Shown: piece by piece, positions 38,611 to 51,362 of the stretch
Position numbering within the stretch: position 1 is the stretch's first letter
Layout of the letters: each line of letters begins with the position of its first letter
Source: Zygaena filipendulae
Lineage: Eukaryota; Arthropoda; Insecta; Lepidoptera; Zygaenidae
DNA: 64,000 nucleotides
Reading direction: 5' to 3'
Assembly (NCBI GenBank): GCA_907165275.2
Contig: OU015655.1
Location: forward strand, 3,980,501-4,044,500
Notes under the pieces: model-generated
Told to the model about the DNA's origin: nothing
Database searches by the model: none
The model's input: the letters and a program-made list of their open reading frames with translations, nothing else
Program-made: the position numbers and the translations under genes

Positions 38611-39369
38611 TCACGCTCATAGCAGTAGGTAGTAGTAGTTTACGTTTATCCTTAATTTATACATATTTTATACCGTAGATTGTTAATGGATCTGTGTCTG
38701 ATGTCTTCCTGCCTGTATGTACACATATCACTTAAATAAAACTACATACTTGACGGATTTGAATGCAACTTTGTATATAAGTAGATAAATATCGATGTCC
38801 ACAAAGTAATCGTTTTTCAACATGCAGAAAATAATTTAAATTTTATCATAAAATCAAATGTGAGCTATTGAAATGTAACTAATCAAATTTTTACACTTCA
38901 TAACCTTTTGTCTTTCTAGTAAGACTGGGAGCGATATAAGCCTTTCTAATTGAGTGCCTAATATTTCACTTTACTACGGTCGGCGGTTGGGTCTTGGGAC
39001 CCGTGTTTACAAACGGCAGAAAGCCAAACCCTACTCTTTTATGTTCTTGCCAAGTCAAGTGTGCAGTAAAAGTGTTTGACAAAATGAAACTCGTAAGTAC
39101 CCTATTAGAAACAATAATGATAATGTCCCCTTCATTCATCTTAGTTGGTTCTGCAGACTTGGGTGACGTTTTATTCTTAGAATAAGGCTCTAGATGTATA
39201 TAGTTTTCATCCATTTTACGGATAACTACCTACTATAGCTTGTCTATTTGCATTACAATCAAGCTAATTTCGCTCGCAGCCTCACTCGTTTGACAAAGCA
39301 ATGGGTTACTGTTGCAATCATGATTTATGCTAAGTTGTGGCCAGCTCCCTTAATCAAGTTGACAATCTA

Positions 39370-39614
39370 TACATATAAATTGCTTTGTCCTGAATGACTG
39401 ATGGATCAACGCACAGCTTAAACCGCTGATCGTAGAGACCTGATTCTGAACCTTGGAGGGTGTGGTCTTTGTATGAGGGTATACATCGGATAAGAAGAGA
39501 TTTTTGAAAATTCAACTCCTAAAAGGGGGTGAAAAGGGGTTGCAAAGTTTGTATGGAACAATCCCGCGGGAACTTCGAAATTATCGCGTGTGAAACCACG
39601 CGGGACAACTAGTC
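39370..39614 (-). repeat. Family A-related dispersed repeat (variant)
   Basis: The minus-strand start ACTAGTTGTCCCGCGTGG and the GAAGTTCCCGCGGGATTG block match family A. The other half (TTAAACCGCTGATCGTAGAGAC on the plus strand) differs from other copies, so this may be a subfamily or a join of two repeats. Confidence 0.5.
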
Positions 39615-39665
39615 TATAATATAGTTAATAAATTGTTGTATTAAACTGAGGAACGCATAGTCACA

Positions 39666-39882
39666 CGGTGAAATTTTCATATTAAAATTTACTATGGAAG
39701 CTTTGTAGACCCCGTCTCTATAGTACTATTTAGAATTTTACTATGGAAATGCCAGGCATTGGCTTAGTAAAATTCTAACTAGTGCTTCGAAAGACGGGCT
39801 CTAAAAAGGGTTTTTTAATATATCAATAAATAAATAAATAAATAAATGGTCCATAGTAAATTTCAATACGAAAATTTCACCG
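39666..39882. mobile_element. Nested foldback element
   Basis: The outer arms 39666-39698 and 39850-39882 are 33-base inverted repeats with two mismatches (both contain CGGTGAAATTTTC and ATTTACTATGGA). Inside, TTAGAATTTTACTA (39730-39743) pairs exactly with 39765-39778, and GACCCCGTCT pairs with AGACGGGCTC. A TAAA microsatellite lies next to the right arm. No second copy is in the window. Confidence 0.75.
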
Positions 39883-41136
39883 TACCTACATGTGACGTGG
39901 TCACGTAGAATTGTCCAGTAAAAAGTGAACCGAAGGTCTATAATAAGTAGGTACTTTTATTTATTTTTTGTTAATAAAAAATATTTAAAGTGGATTTTGT
40001 TATTTACGCTTTTTTACCCACAAAACTTACTTGCGAGACACTTACTGGCTGGTGTAATGAGAGGAGGCTTGGCTGCAGGCTTCAGTAAAGCTGCATGGAT
40101 TTGTAAAAGCTGCAGTTGAAACTTTTAAAAAAATAAATACATAGATACAATGGAAAATTAAACATCAGCATTTTCGATAAATTACTGATAAGTATTTTAG
40201 TTGTTTAACGTAAATAACGTCGTCTTCTCGATTACTAAAACTTCGTCTTAACAAGTATCCTAATCTATAACGTTAGTATTCGACATTATCTGTCATTTCG
40301 TCATTTATGACACTCACTAACTCAAACCCCCACAATTTCACGGTGACGTAAGATATAACAAAAGTAGTGGATTTGATTCGAAACAGAAACCAAAGTTCTA
40401 CTTTGTTCGACAAAACCTTTATTAGACAGTTAATTCAATACAAGTAAACTTTGGCAGGAAACAATTGGTACGGGCTACGCGATATAGGATTGCAAACGAA
40501 ATTGAATCTTCTAAAGCTTCGAAATAAGATTGAGATAAAATTGAGCGAAATGTGTTTTTATGAATAATGTTAATATCTACATAGGTTGTTAATAATTATT
40601 AAATGCTCAAATTAGAACTTTAATAATTTTTTTAACTAATAAGCTTTACTCACTTAGCTCTTGAGTTAGAAGTACATTAAACAAATTTAATTAATGATTA
40701 AGCTGCGGTCTATAGATAAGCAGTTAAGACAAAAGTTAAAATTAAATTACGGAAATAATACAGGGCAATCAAATCCTTTTCTTTGGCAGAAAGTTAGTTC
40801 AAAGCTTTTTCCATTGATCGATCTAGTACTCGATCATTGTTTAGAGAAAAGAATTTTAGTAGAATTTTAGTTAGTAATTGTGGTAATCTTTGGTAGTCAT
40901 TAATATGCTTTAAAATCGGTGGCTTTTCGAAACCAATGAGTTCAAAGTTCAAACCAAATAAAAAATATTAGAGAACATTATTTAAGAACGTCGCATTTTA
41001 CGTTTGTAAAAATGCGATTAATTTCAGCGTAGCTAAAGCGTAACAAACAAACAAACTAATTCGCATTTATAATATTAGGATTATCAGCAATGATATCAAA
41101 TGTCAAATGATTTAAAATGTCAAATAGTAATATAAC

Positions 41137-41236
41137 TAGCTATGCCCCGCGGTTTCAGCCGCTTGATACGTTTTTATATAAGTAACAACTTTTTTTCCCG
41201 ACATCAGACATCAGGACATCAGAGGTTTACTATATT
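41137..41236 (+). repeat. Family A-like repeat, left part (interrupted by family D copy 2)
   Basis: It begins ACTAGCTATGCCCCGCGG. Typical family A right-hand blocks (CAATCCGTTCAGTAGATTCGG, ACAGACAGACAGAC) reappear at about 41500-41575, after the family D element, so the two parts were probably one repeat before insertion. Confidence 0.5.
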
Positions 41237-41440
41237 TAACTTTTGTTTCTATCATTTTTCGGTTGCAATCAAAAACATGGCGGTTTTGCAATTATAATGT
41301 GCACGTTTTGACACCTACAACATCTAGCAATCAACCAAAATAAACACATTTCAAAAGTTAAAGCTGTCCAAACATGATCAATTAATCACAAGACCGCTAT
41401 GTTTCCGATTGAAATCGAAAAATGATAGAAACAAAAGTTA
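41237..41440. mobile_element. Family D foldback MITE, copy 2
   Basis: The ends TAACTTTTGTTTCTATCATT and AATGATAGAAACAAAAGTTA are exact complements. Imperfect pairing continues to about 50 bp per arm (ACATGGCGGT against ACCGCTATGT). The centre shares GTTTTGACACCTAC with copy 1. It probably interrupts a family A repeat. Confidence 0.8.
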
Positions 41441-43009
41441 CATAATTGCCCTACCGATTTAAATGAAACAGATCCTATATGTAGCTCCAGGCTAAGCTTA
41501 ATCTACCTGTGAAAACCGCGTGACAATCCGTTCAGTAGATTCGGAGATTATCGCGAACAGACAGACAGACAGAAAATAATTTTGAAAACTACAATTTTTT
41601 GTCACTCCCTGTAAAAATTTGTCGAAAATATTCAATGTACAGGATCGCGGATTCTACTCTTTTATTATCTAGTATAGATATTTAAACCAATTTCGTATCG
41701 CGCTGCTTATTTTAAATATGACGATTGATTTCTTATTTGGAAGATAACGTTGGAACTTGAATGAGCGTCAGGACCTAAAAAAATTTTAAAACTGAAATTT
41801 CAAAACTAACATTTCACGGTTCTGTTTTGGTAATGTCGTTCAAAAATAGCACGATCGGCCTCCAGGGCCCAGTTAAGGTGCGACTAATGCACAATGTGCG
41901 CACAACGCCGAGCGGGTGTACTAATAAGTAAGTATCACAAGCGAAGGCGCAAGCCGCAAAGTCCACTACATACATACCCCCGGGGGTGGATGCCGACAGG
42001 ACGTGCGTTCGATTTAAACGAGCCATCTCCCTCGGCGGACCCGCTCCAATCTTACTCCAGTGTTATCATGCGATCCCACTTGCATTTTCATTTATTCCCC
42101 ACGATAGCCGCGTTCCGATGACGTCATCCAATGATTAAAGCAGGCTCTTTACAACCCTTCTACTTATATACTCTTTCATTATTACCGGCCAGGACAGGCT
42201 CAGGTTTACATTATATAATATGTATAGGTAAGCTATATCTATCGGCCACGGAAAGCTCCTTTCAGATGTAATTTCAGATTTTTTTCCTTTCGCCTCGAGA
42301 AACTCTCGCGGAAAATAAATATGCTTAAACCCGACCCCGCTTCAGAAAGGGAGGTAAAAAAATATTAAAAATTAACTAAATATTTGTTTAACAGTTCTGT
42401 AAACAACTCTAATTACGACCTGTTCAAATTTTTTTATAAGCACAGCGTTGGGCGGTGCTCTAATTAACATCTATTACAGGTATTTCGGCAACAGAGGAGT
42501 ATCATTTGGCAAGGGCGCTGAGTACACTCAATTAAACGAGGCCGGCGAGGCGCCCCGCACCTCTCCCCTGCACCCGCTTTCGCCTTGTAGGCAGCCGCAG
42601 TCCAAGCTCCATAGACTACACCTTCACCTAGGTACCTACCGCCTCATCAAGTCACTGTATTACTGAAGTCACGCTGAGTATTTCGGGTACAGTTTTGAGA
42701 AATTTGTTAAAGTAGATATTGATGTATTCTAAAATATAATAATATTTTTTGATACCAGTTTAGCTAGCATTGTTCGTATAGGAATATGGCATTGGATTAA
42801 GATGGATAATTAAGAAGATATTAAAAAGTAAATAATATTTATCTTGAAACAGTTGCTAACAGTCGTCGGTATTAAATATTGAGATTCGCCGTAACAACTT
42901 GTACGACAATTCGCCATATTTTGGTGGTCTAACAAAACTAGTTCACCTAATTTTGGAGTCGAGATCTATATGGTGTATGCGTGTATGATATCTTTTGGAG
43001 ATACAAGCA

Positions 43010-43625
43010 AGGCATGCCACGGGGCCAGCCAGCGACTAGCGTTGTCGCTCGGTTCGTGCTGGTGCGGGCTCGCAGTTGTCGATAGGTGGCGCACGTAAGT
43101 CCGCTCGTCCACCGCCCGGCGCCCCCGTGGTCACCCGTTCGGAACGCTCGCCCGCCGCGCCGCGCCCCCCGCTACCCCCGGCCGCCACCCTCTTTAAAAG
43201 CCAGTGGCGAGCTTCAAGTGAAAGTGCCGCATGTGTACACTCACATGCGTAGAACCATCTTTGGCGAGCACCGGCGGGCGCTAGGCCGGCGCGGGGGGCA
43301 GGTTCGGATTATGTGGAGGCGACTCCCGCCGCCCCGTATGCGTAAGTGCGTACACACAAAGCCTTCCTACCTTCCTACATACATTTGCATAGTGACACTG
43401 TACGGTAATAATGTATGTGACCACTCGGCTCGCCGCCCTGCGGCGACATCTTTCAATAGATAGCCTCAGCGGCGCTTGTTTTGCTTCTGCGCCTCGTACC
43501 CCTGGCGGGCAGCGATCGTGCTTCCCCCCCTCGCAGCCCCCGCGCTCTGGCCGCTGCGCGCTCGCCACTCCTCCCGACCCCCGCACCCACCGGGCTTTCC
43601 ACCAGCACCTCTCGTAAACCGATGG
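43010..43625. promoter_or_regulatory. GC-rich island, possible promoter or first exon
   Basis: This 600-bp block is strongly G+C- and CpG-rich in an AT-rich setting. It includes CACGTAAGT (a donor-like sequence at about 43092) and CTTTAAAAG near 43191. Open frames on both strands are Pro/Arg-rich and look like composition effects. It may be a distal promoter or first exon for the zinc-finger gene 11 kb downstream, or for an antisense transcript. No direct evidence decides. Confidence 0.35.
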
Positions 43626-44332
43626 CATCTCCCGAGTCTGGTTTTCTAATTAAAATACGTCCGTTTGGCAACCAAAATAACGATTGGAAATAAGGTAGGC
43701 TACCAAATTGTTGTACCTGCCTGTTCAGATGATGCAAAAATAACTTTGGAACGTATTTGAAATCTGGTGAAAAACTAAGTTTGATTATGGTTTCTATGAA
43801 TGTATTAAGTTGCATCAAGAAGTCACCGGAAAAGTGAAAGGCAAGTTATATAACAAGATTATCGAGTGCGAGGACAACCGCGACGCGAGGATTAACAGCG
43901 GAGCAGTTTGAAAACAATCCATGGGAAAGTTTGCGGGTTGCTCCCGGCCTTGACGCGCGCGAACGAAAAATGTACTAAGTATCTATAGTAGGTGCAGGGG
44001 CTAGACGTTGTGACCACAATGTGGGTATATTTTTATTTTATTTTATTTGAAATTTTATGTGCAATGGATAGTGAGTCATGGGTTGGGTATTGAACCTATT
44101 AACATACGACGTGTAAAATAAATAGTTCACAATATGTGCTGGACTCCCACTATGACCTTGAGTTAGTATTAAAAGTTTGTATTTATCTACCGACGACAAA
44201 AAAAAGTTACAATAACTAGCTGATCCCCAAGGTTCTCCGGGATGAAAAATTTTGCTAGCTTTTAGAGATTAAAATCTATAATTTTTCGTATTCATGACTA
44301 GTACAATTAGGTATTTATATATGATGGACTAG

Positions 44333-44450
44333 ATGACTTAAGTTTAATTTTTAAGTCCGTCTTGTAGAATAATGAAAAAAAAAATTGTAAGTATTTTTTC
44401 TTTTTTTACATAATTAAAAAAATATTGGTGCTACATTGAGTTGAAAATTT
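44333..44450 (-). mobile_element. Family B fragment
   Basis: It contains AAGTCCGTCTTGTAGAATAA and, further on, CTACATTGAGTTGAAA, matching the 3' arm of family B in reverse. It is truncated before the CRE core, at the junction with the family E repeat. Confidence 0.6.
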
Positions 44451-44760
44451 TCTTCAGCTTGTATTTTTTTCCTAGGTAAATATGAGATAACTATGTTACG
44501 ACGTCACGTTGCCAACTTGCAGCGACTTTGAGCGTCCATGGCGCCATTCAGATGATCACAAGTTAGTATAGATGGGCAATCAACCCGGTGCTTGGGATTA
44601 AACCCGATAAAAACCTACCATTTTCGGGCTTATACCCGATAAAAGACCGTAAAACGCTGGCTTTTATCGGGCTTAAACCCAAGCACCGGGTTGATTGCTG
44701 ATATATACGGGTTAGTTAACCAATATTAGGTAACAAATGGTTATGGTGTTCTTTTTTTAT
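44451..44760 (+). repeat. Family E dispersed repeat, copy 1, with nested hairpin
   Basis: It shares CTTGTATTTTTTTCCTAGGTA, ACGTCACGTTGCCAAC and AACAAATGG...TGGTGTTCT in order with the copy at 62128-62340. A 123-bp inverted repeat (44576-44698) sits in the middle and is absent from the other copy. Confidence 0.7.
44576..44698. mobile_element. Palindromic insertion with three GGGNTTANACCCGATAAAA motifs
   Basis: The arms GCAATCAACCCGGTGCTTGG (44576 on) and its mirror at the right end pair almost perfectly for about 40 bases. The motif GGGNTTANACCCGATAAAA occurs twice on the plus strand and once on the minus strand within 100 bp. The first 12 bases of the motif are themselves nearly palindromic. 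Confidence 0.75.
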
Positions 44761-45589
44761 TTCTCATTTTTTGACTTAGTTTGTTAAAAAAAAAAAATTC
44801 TATTTCGATATTAGGACTTAATTGATAGTTTCATAAAATTCTTTTATATTGGCATTGCCAGAATTTTCATTTATTGTCGTATCGTTGTTCTCACATTGTA
44901 TTAATCAAAGACTTCACTTTAATGTATGATACGCGACGGCTAAATTATTTGGATGTATTTTGTTCATCGGTTGAACGAGGGACTTATTCACATTCTCGAT
45001 AACTCATGCTTACCTACAATTGAAAAAAATATACTTGAACAAAAAGAAAACCTTAAATAAATACGTAGGTGATTGACCTTTACATTTGATTTGTTGTTTC
45101 GTCAGCGGCAATACAAATTAAAGGGGCGCTGAATGAACATAAGAGTATAATCCGTAAGTGCACAAAGTTTTCGCAAAAAATATTTTTTTTCAACGTGGAA
45201 ATTTAATTTATGTTTTTTTTTAAATATTTAAGATGAGTAAGGGATACTGAACATGCTCCTTTAATACGTCCTTCGATTAATTTTTCATCCGGTATATTTA
45301 TTTATTTGTTTCCTTGTTTTAGTCCTTTTCTGTGCGTTCTTATACAATAGCATTACCCAGTTGGGTCGCGCACAATATGAAGTATTATTATCGATGCATC
45401 AAACATTCATTGAGAGAATCCTGAAATTCTTGCAAATAAAACCGAAAGTAGTACCAGCTATTTAGGTATGAAAATAAAAGTTTTTTATTTCTAATGCGCT
45501 ACGTGCCTACTATCAAAAATCTAAATGCATAATTATCCTGTTATTTTAAATAATAATCAATCATACCTATCACTAATATTTACTGACTA

Positions 45590-45700
45590 TAGCTTTCCTT
45601 CGCGGTTTCGCCTGCGTCAATTTCGGAGTTTCTGCAGGGATTCCGGAATATAAAGTACCCTGTGTCATCAAGTAGGTACCCCTAACAACAGGTATACATA
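45590..45700 (+). repeat. Family A dispersed repeat (3' truncated)
   Basis: It begins ACTATAGCTTTCCTTCGCGG and contains AATATAAAGTACCCTGTG. It faces the minus-strand copy that starts at 45741. Confidence 0.6.
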
Positions 45701-45740
45701 ATTTCAAGGCGTGAAATTGTAACCAACTAGCTCACATTGG

Positions 45741-46044
45741 TATCCTTGCTATTATTATAAAGGCGAATGCGTGTTTGTTTGTTTGTTACGCTCAACCGAT
45801 CGTCATAAAATTTTGTATATGTACTTACATGTTGTCAGGAGTACCGAGAAGGACATTGGGTACTTTTTATCCCGGAATTCCTGCGAGAACTTCGAAAGTA
45901 ACGCTGCTGAAACTGCATTAAACTTTGCATACCTACCATATTACGTTGTCAGAGTTACAGAAAAGGATAATGGTGCTTTTATCATCGATTTTCTGCGGGA
46001 TCTCTGAAATTAACGCGGGTGAAACTGCGGGGAACAGCTAGTTT
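45741..46044 (-). repeat. Family A dispersed repeat with internal duplication
   Basis: On the minus strand it begins ACTAGCTGTTCCCCGCAG and ends CGCCTTTATAATAATAGC. The central part appears twice (GTTGTCAGGAGTACCGAGAA and GTTGTCAGAGTTACAGAAAA), which makes it about 100 bp longer than other copies. Confidence 0.65.
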
Positions 46045-49000
46045 ATGATAGGTGGGAAAATATTATTTAGTAAAGATTGAGAATTTGACATATTCAAGTA
46101 CGACGACTATGGTACATAGTAAGGTGACCATACTATATATGTATTTGACTGCGAAACTATTGAAATATCTACTTATGAAAACGCTTCAGGACAAAGGAAA
46201 TTGAAATGCGTAATTATTTTGATTTACATATGTGAGTGTACATAGTATGTGCATGTATAGGAGGATTTCTTGGAGTTTCGTCGATGTTATACGGGGTGGC
46301 AGGTGGCGTCGGATCCACGGAGCGGCCAGGCGGCGCGCGAGTGTGTGCGTGCGAACCTCACTCGGCCTCTCGGACCCCGCACGATACGCAGATTTCTCCA
46401 ACGATTTTCCCGGAGTGTGAAATGTAAAATAAGGGGTTAGACGAGGCTGAAGTCCCCTCCGGCCCCCTATTCGCCTCCATTTCCACCCTGCACGCTCGCC
46501 AAATTGATGACCAACCGCCTAGAAGGGAGATCTGTTCAAATTTAACACACATATAATATAACGTATTAAAAATAAGTATGTAGCCGTGCGTTCGTTCATT
46601 AACAGTTCAGTTATTGGGACTAGCAGGGACAACCATTCCAAGTTATCTAGGTACATCACTCTATTTTATATTCGTCCTGTAAAAAAATATTTATTTATAG
46701 ACCACATACTCTCTCTAAAATAACACAAGGTTTAGTTCTGCTATACCTAATAACTGCAGGCGCGTGAGTGTTTGTGATTCTTCGTATAACATTCTTAATA
46801 ATTTTACCTATTTATCTACTATCTTTTGAGCAATTGTTGTATATATATATATATTTATCTACTTTATACATATAGATACCTACATTAGTCGAGTTTAAAA
46901 GATGGACTTTTTTCTAAAAAAAAAGGTATAAGGAATTTTGACCTTGTAATTTAATATTCAAAGGGTTTCTATTACCAAAAAGTCTGTTGAAATAACAGTG
47001 GTTTGGAGCATAACCGGTCCTGTTGTCGGATCTACCCCTACCACCCCCGCGGATAACTGTACATGGTGTTTTTTTACGCTTCCCACTGCATTCCTTTGCA
47101 CCCCTGCTAACCCTTGATGCGCTCGAATCTCACGTTTATTGCGACACATAGATTAAATTGTTACACATTAATTCCTTTTCACTCGGTCTACAGAATACTC
47201 ATCTTTGGAATATACCTAAACAGAATCCATAAAATGACATTAAAGGTTTCACGAGAACGAGTGAAAATTTGGCAATTGTAGGTAGGTACATTAACATTAC
47301 TCAGCAGTGTACTTAAGTTTATTTATTCTACATATTTTTACTGAAACATTAAAAAACACAAATTATGTTACGTAGCACAAACGTGTAGATGATATTTAAA
47401 ATTGCAATAAAATGTTAACTATTCACAACGCGCTGCGTAGGCGCATCGTTCTATGCACGGTTCTATGGTTGCTCATTAAACTTGTGTGCGTGGAAGCAAA
47501 TTTTTTTTTTTCGAATACGAACGCACCCCTGCGTGCGCACTGCTGCGTTCTTTTCTCAGAAACCTTTCGGCTATACAATTTTACATTTGCCGCTGTGCTT
47601 GGGCAGTTACTTACTTACTGTAAGCGACCGTACCGTTTTTTTTTCGTGAGCTAATAAGTTTGTAATGCTTTAGTAGACTTGTACTGGTGTGCGTGAAACA
47701 TCCCTTATACACCTGCTGGTGTGAATGTGTGTGAATGTGCATCGCTGTCAGTGGGGGCGATGCTTCTAGATGCATTTTTTTACACGATGCTTCGATGTAA
47801 ACTTGACAACGTCGCAATTTCTATGCTTCACTAGTTTCGGTGATGTCTATTGTTTTTGTTGTACCGAAATGCGATATTATTTTAAACGAAATGCATTGAA
47901 AGCTTTAACTCTTCGTCATGGATTATTTAATTCTTATGTTACAGTCAAGCGTTCATGATCGAAGAAACGTTTTGTAAAGAACATGTGGACTAGATTCTGC
48001 GATCCCAGTTTACGTCAAGATATTGTTTTTTTATCTATGCTCACCGTTTACTCGTCGTGAATTGAGAGTAAAAATAAATAATTTAGAAATTTTAATTTAC
48101 AAATTACCTATCATGTGTGCACGATCTATTTTTATATGTAGATACTAGTAACAAAAGAGAAAATGTTTGTTTGTAGACCGGTAATAATTACTGGAATTAA
48201 TCGAACGACTCGAACATTTTTTTCACAGACATGGAAGTTAGTTATACCCCTGAGTAATATAGGATACACATTAGGTATACTTAAAATTGACATGGAAAAA
48301 TTGCGAGGAAAACTAGTTTCATATAGGGTAAAACCCGGATAGTTGCCACACTTTTTGCAATCATTTTATATCTCACTCACTATGGGATAGTTGCCTAGTC
48401 CATATAAATTACCTACGTTTAGGATAGACGACCCGCCGAGAAACAAGGCATCTATCCTGAAAAAACTTTGATCGCACCTGGCCTTCCCATGCAATCGCAC
48501 AGAGACATGAGACACGGTTCACAAGTAGTAAATTGGATAGTCTCTCGATAGATAAATAAAATAGCACATGATTCATACTCCAAACTAGAGTATATCAATC
48601 GGGGCAACTACAAATAATACAGAAATTGAAGTAGGTAATAAGTAAATAAATTATTATATCTTTAATTGTTGAATACCCAAATATGTAGTATATTTTTCTA
48701 ATAGTCTGCTGTATTATATCTCTAATGCCGTTATCTACCAAACCCTTGTTTCGAGTAACGCGTGAAAAACTATTAAATCGGTGTAACTTAACAATCATAA
48801 AACCTATTTGATACTCGAAGGTACCTACCAAAAATAGATCAAGTAAACATAATATCACTTCATGAAAAAACGTTTTTTGCGTTCTAGTTAATTTTATATT
48901 ATCAGTGTTTCTAAGATCTTATGAATCATTGAATGCATCGAAAAACCGCAAATACAGATCGACAGATATTTTTTCTTATTAATGTAGCATTAAAAGTTAA

Positions 49001-49429
49001 AATTCGACCAGATGTCGGATAGGCAACGGCTTTTTACTTATAAGTAAAAAGTACCTACCAATATAAGGCAGTACCTACTAATATCAATATAATAAAAACT
49101 ATTTTAATTTTTACCATACTATTTAATTCTAGCTCTTAAGTTGACACATCTGAGTAGCATAATGGCAGGGATACGTGAACAGAAAAACTGTGCTAAGCAG
49201 TTAACTCTAGAGTTAGGGGTAACATAACTGTGACTGAACTGTATGCACATTAATTAGGTATTATTTTAGGTATTATACCTATTATAAATATTTCGTAATG
49301 ATATTTTTTTACGTATTTATTATAAGAAAAAAAAAAGAATTTAATTGATTCTATGAAATATGCGGTTATCCATAGTTCTAGATTTAAACGACGAAGACCG
49401 GTCGGTTCGGCTTACTATATTATTTGGCT

Positions 49430-49600
49430 AGCTGGTGCCCGCGGTTTTTCCCGTGCGAGTTTAGAGATTCCCATGTGAATACGTTTCGGAATAAGACGTG
49501 AAAATCTGTTCAGTAGTTTCGGAGATACGCGTGAACAGAGAGAGAAAGATAAACAGATAAAAGTAAAAAAAAGTTGTATTCAGTAAATCATAAGGGAGCG
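49430..49600 (+). repeat. Family A dispersed repeat (diverged)
   Basis: It begins CTAGCTGGTGCCCGCGG and contains AAAATCTGTTCAGTAGTTTC followed by GTGAACAGAGAGAGAAAG. The usual 3' end has been lost. Confidence 0.55.
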
Positions 49601-50638
49601 ACCCCTTTTAATTTTCTTTTGCAAATATATATATTATGTTTATTCTGTACAGTACTTTCACGGACATAGACACATAAAGACACGCGGATTCTACTGATTT
49701 ATTTTCAAACATGTATGTGTGTGTGTGTGTGTGTGTGTGTATGTTCATATGGACCTTGATTTGTAACCATTATAATTAAATTAAGTTTTAACACAGTAAT
49801 GTTTTATGTCTGAAATAATATCTCGACTCGATTTGAACGAATCCGTAATCACTGTATAATAACACGTCTCGTGTTTTCAATCGAATTTATACATACAATG
49901 ACTTTTCCTAGAACTCTGTTTTACGAATGTGACCTTTGCGCGAAGATATCATTTGGTGTGTCATCGTGTTGAATTTTTTTTTTAATTTATTGCAAAAAAT
50001 AGATACAGACTCACTCAGTACCCAAGTCTTTTATTCGACATGTAAAAAGCAATAATCATTTTGGGTATCAAATACTGTTAGAGTTAGGGCTCATCTGATA
50101 GTCCACACTACTTTTTCCATTTATGAACTTACTTTATTATAGAGCCTAATTCTTTAAAATTAAAATTTGGCGCCAAGATTATCATAGTATTATATTGTTT
50201 AAAGTGGAAAATAGATCTGGCTATAGATATCTTTATAGGCGTCTTTATATTTTAATCTTCCAAGATCGTAATATTTCGAGTAAACTATTAAAGAGAATAA
50301 ATAGATTTATTCGCAAAACTGGATTTTAATAAGATATTAGAAGGCATTAATGGAAATTATGATAATAAGTTAATCATCAAAAACACCCTTGTCTTGTCAC
50401 AAAATGCCTACTTACCTATTTGTACTTTTGCGTCCCTAGTACCAATAGAAAGTGACAGACATTCAAAGAAATTTACGTTACTATTGTTACGTTTATAGAG
50501 AAATAAAAACAATATGTGAATAAAAAATACATATTATTGTTATATTCTCTCTTTAGACATTAAAATTATGAGAGCTAACTAACGTTACAACCACGGAATT
50601 ATACTATTACCTCTGTGGTTACTACAATCACTTATCAA

Positions 50639-50874
50639 CCGCCGCACTCAGAGTCGACTTTAATGATTACTTAGTTAAGTATAGATTTTTAAAACAAAAC
50701 TGCCGCAATCAGACAAGTTTAATTAATTAATGTTAATTGGCATTTAACTAATTAAGTTACATCTCATTAAATGCCAATTTACATTAATTTACTGAACATC
50801 TCTGATTGCGGCAATTTTGTTTTAAAATCCATACTTGACTAAGTAATCATTAAAGTCGACTCTGAGTGCGGCCG
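50639..50874. mobile_element. Family C foldback MITE, copy 2
   Basis: It has the same ends as copy 1 (CCGCCGCACTCAGAGTC and GACTCTGAGTGCGGCC) and the same central GGCATTTAACTAATTAAG spacer, with both arms full length. Flanking CAA on both sides (50636-50638 and 50875-50877) may be the target duplication. Confidence 0.85.
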
Positions 50875-51184
50875 CAAGTCAGGATAAGGACAGAAGTAGT
50901 TGTCTGTGAAGTTTTTTGGTCAAACAAAATGATTCGTTTACCACGGACTGCGATTCGATAAACGAAACTAGCGTAGTGAAATCGTTTCTCTCACCATTTC
51001 TGGCATACGGCATTTGAATGAGTCTCAGTGGAGCGAGAATTGGGTGAGTTGAGACTGTTGGTAGGAGTAGAGGTCCTGTTTTATTGCTCTTGCCCCTAAT
51101 AAAACGTTATGAATGATACAGTTTGTGAAACATTGGCATAAAGTATAAAGTGTTAGTACGTCGTTTTGTATCTATTGAGTGCAC

Positions 51185-51362
51185 TTAACTTTTCAACTTT
51201 CACGCGAATTTGCCAGGTTGAACTTCAGGGTTCTCACGGTAATTCTGGGATAAAAATCATCCTATGTGTTACCCATTCAAATACATGTTCTATCTGTCTG
51301 CTAAATTTCATCCAAATCTGTTCAGCTGGTTATGCGTGAATGAACATTTATAATATTTGTAG
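51185..51362 (+). repeat. Family A-related repeat (diverged)
   Basis: It contains GGTTCTCACGGTAATTCTGG, ATCCTATGTGTTACCC and AATCTGTTCAGCTGG, and ends ACATTTATAATATTTGTAG. The first CCCCGCGG block is missing. Confidence 0.5.

Noticed and set aside
43086..43818. Several overlapping open frames of 68-125 codons on both strands
   Set aside because: They are Pro/Arg/Ala-rich on both strands, as expected in any GC-rich island, and one lacks an ATG. No domain is visible.
45771..46007. 78-codon frame, and similar frames at 22350-22538 and 28062-28274
   Set aside because: These frames lie within minus-oriented copies of the family A repeat. Their shared peptide pieces come from the repeat, not from a gene.
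49714..49740. TG microsatellite, and simple repeats at 46837-46853 and 51705-51745
   Set aside because: Ordinary simple repeats with no special context.
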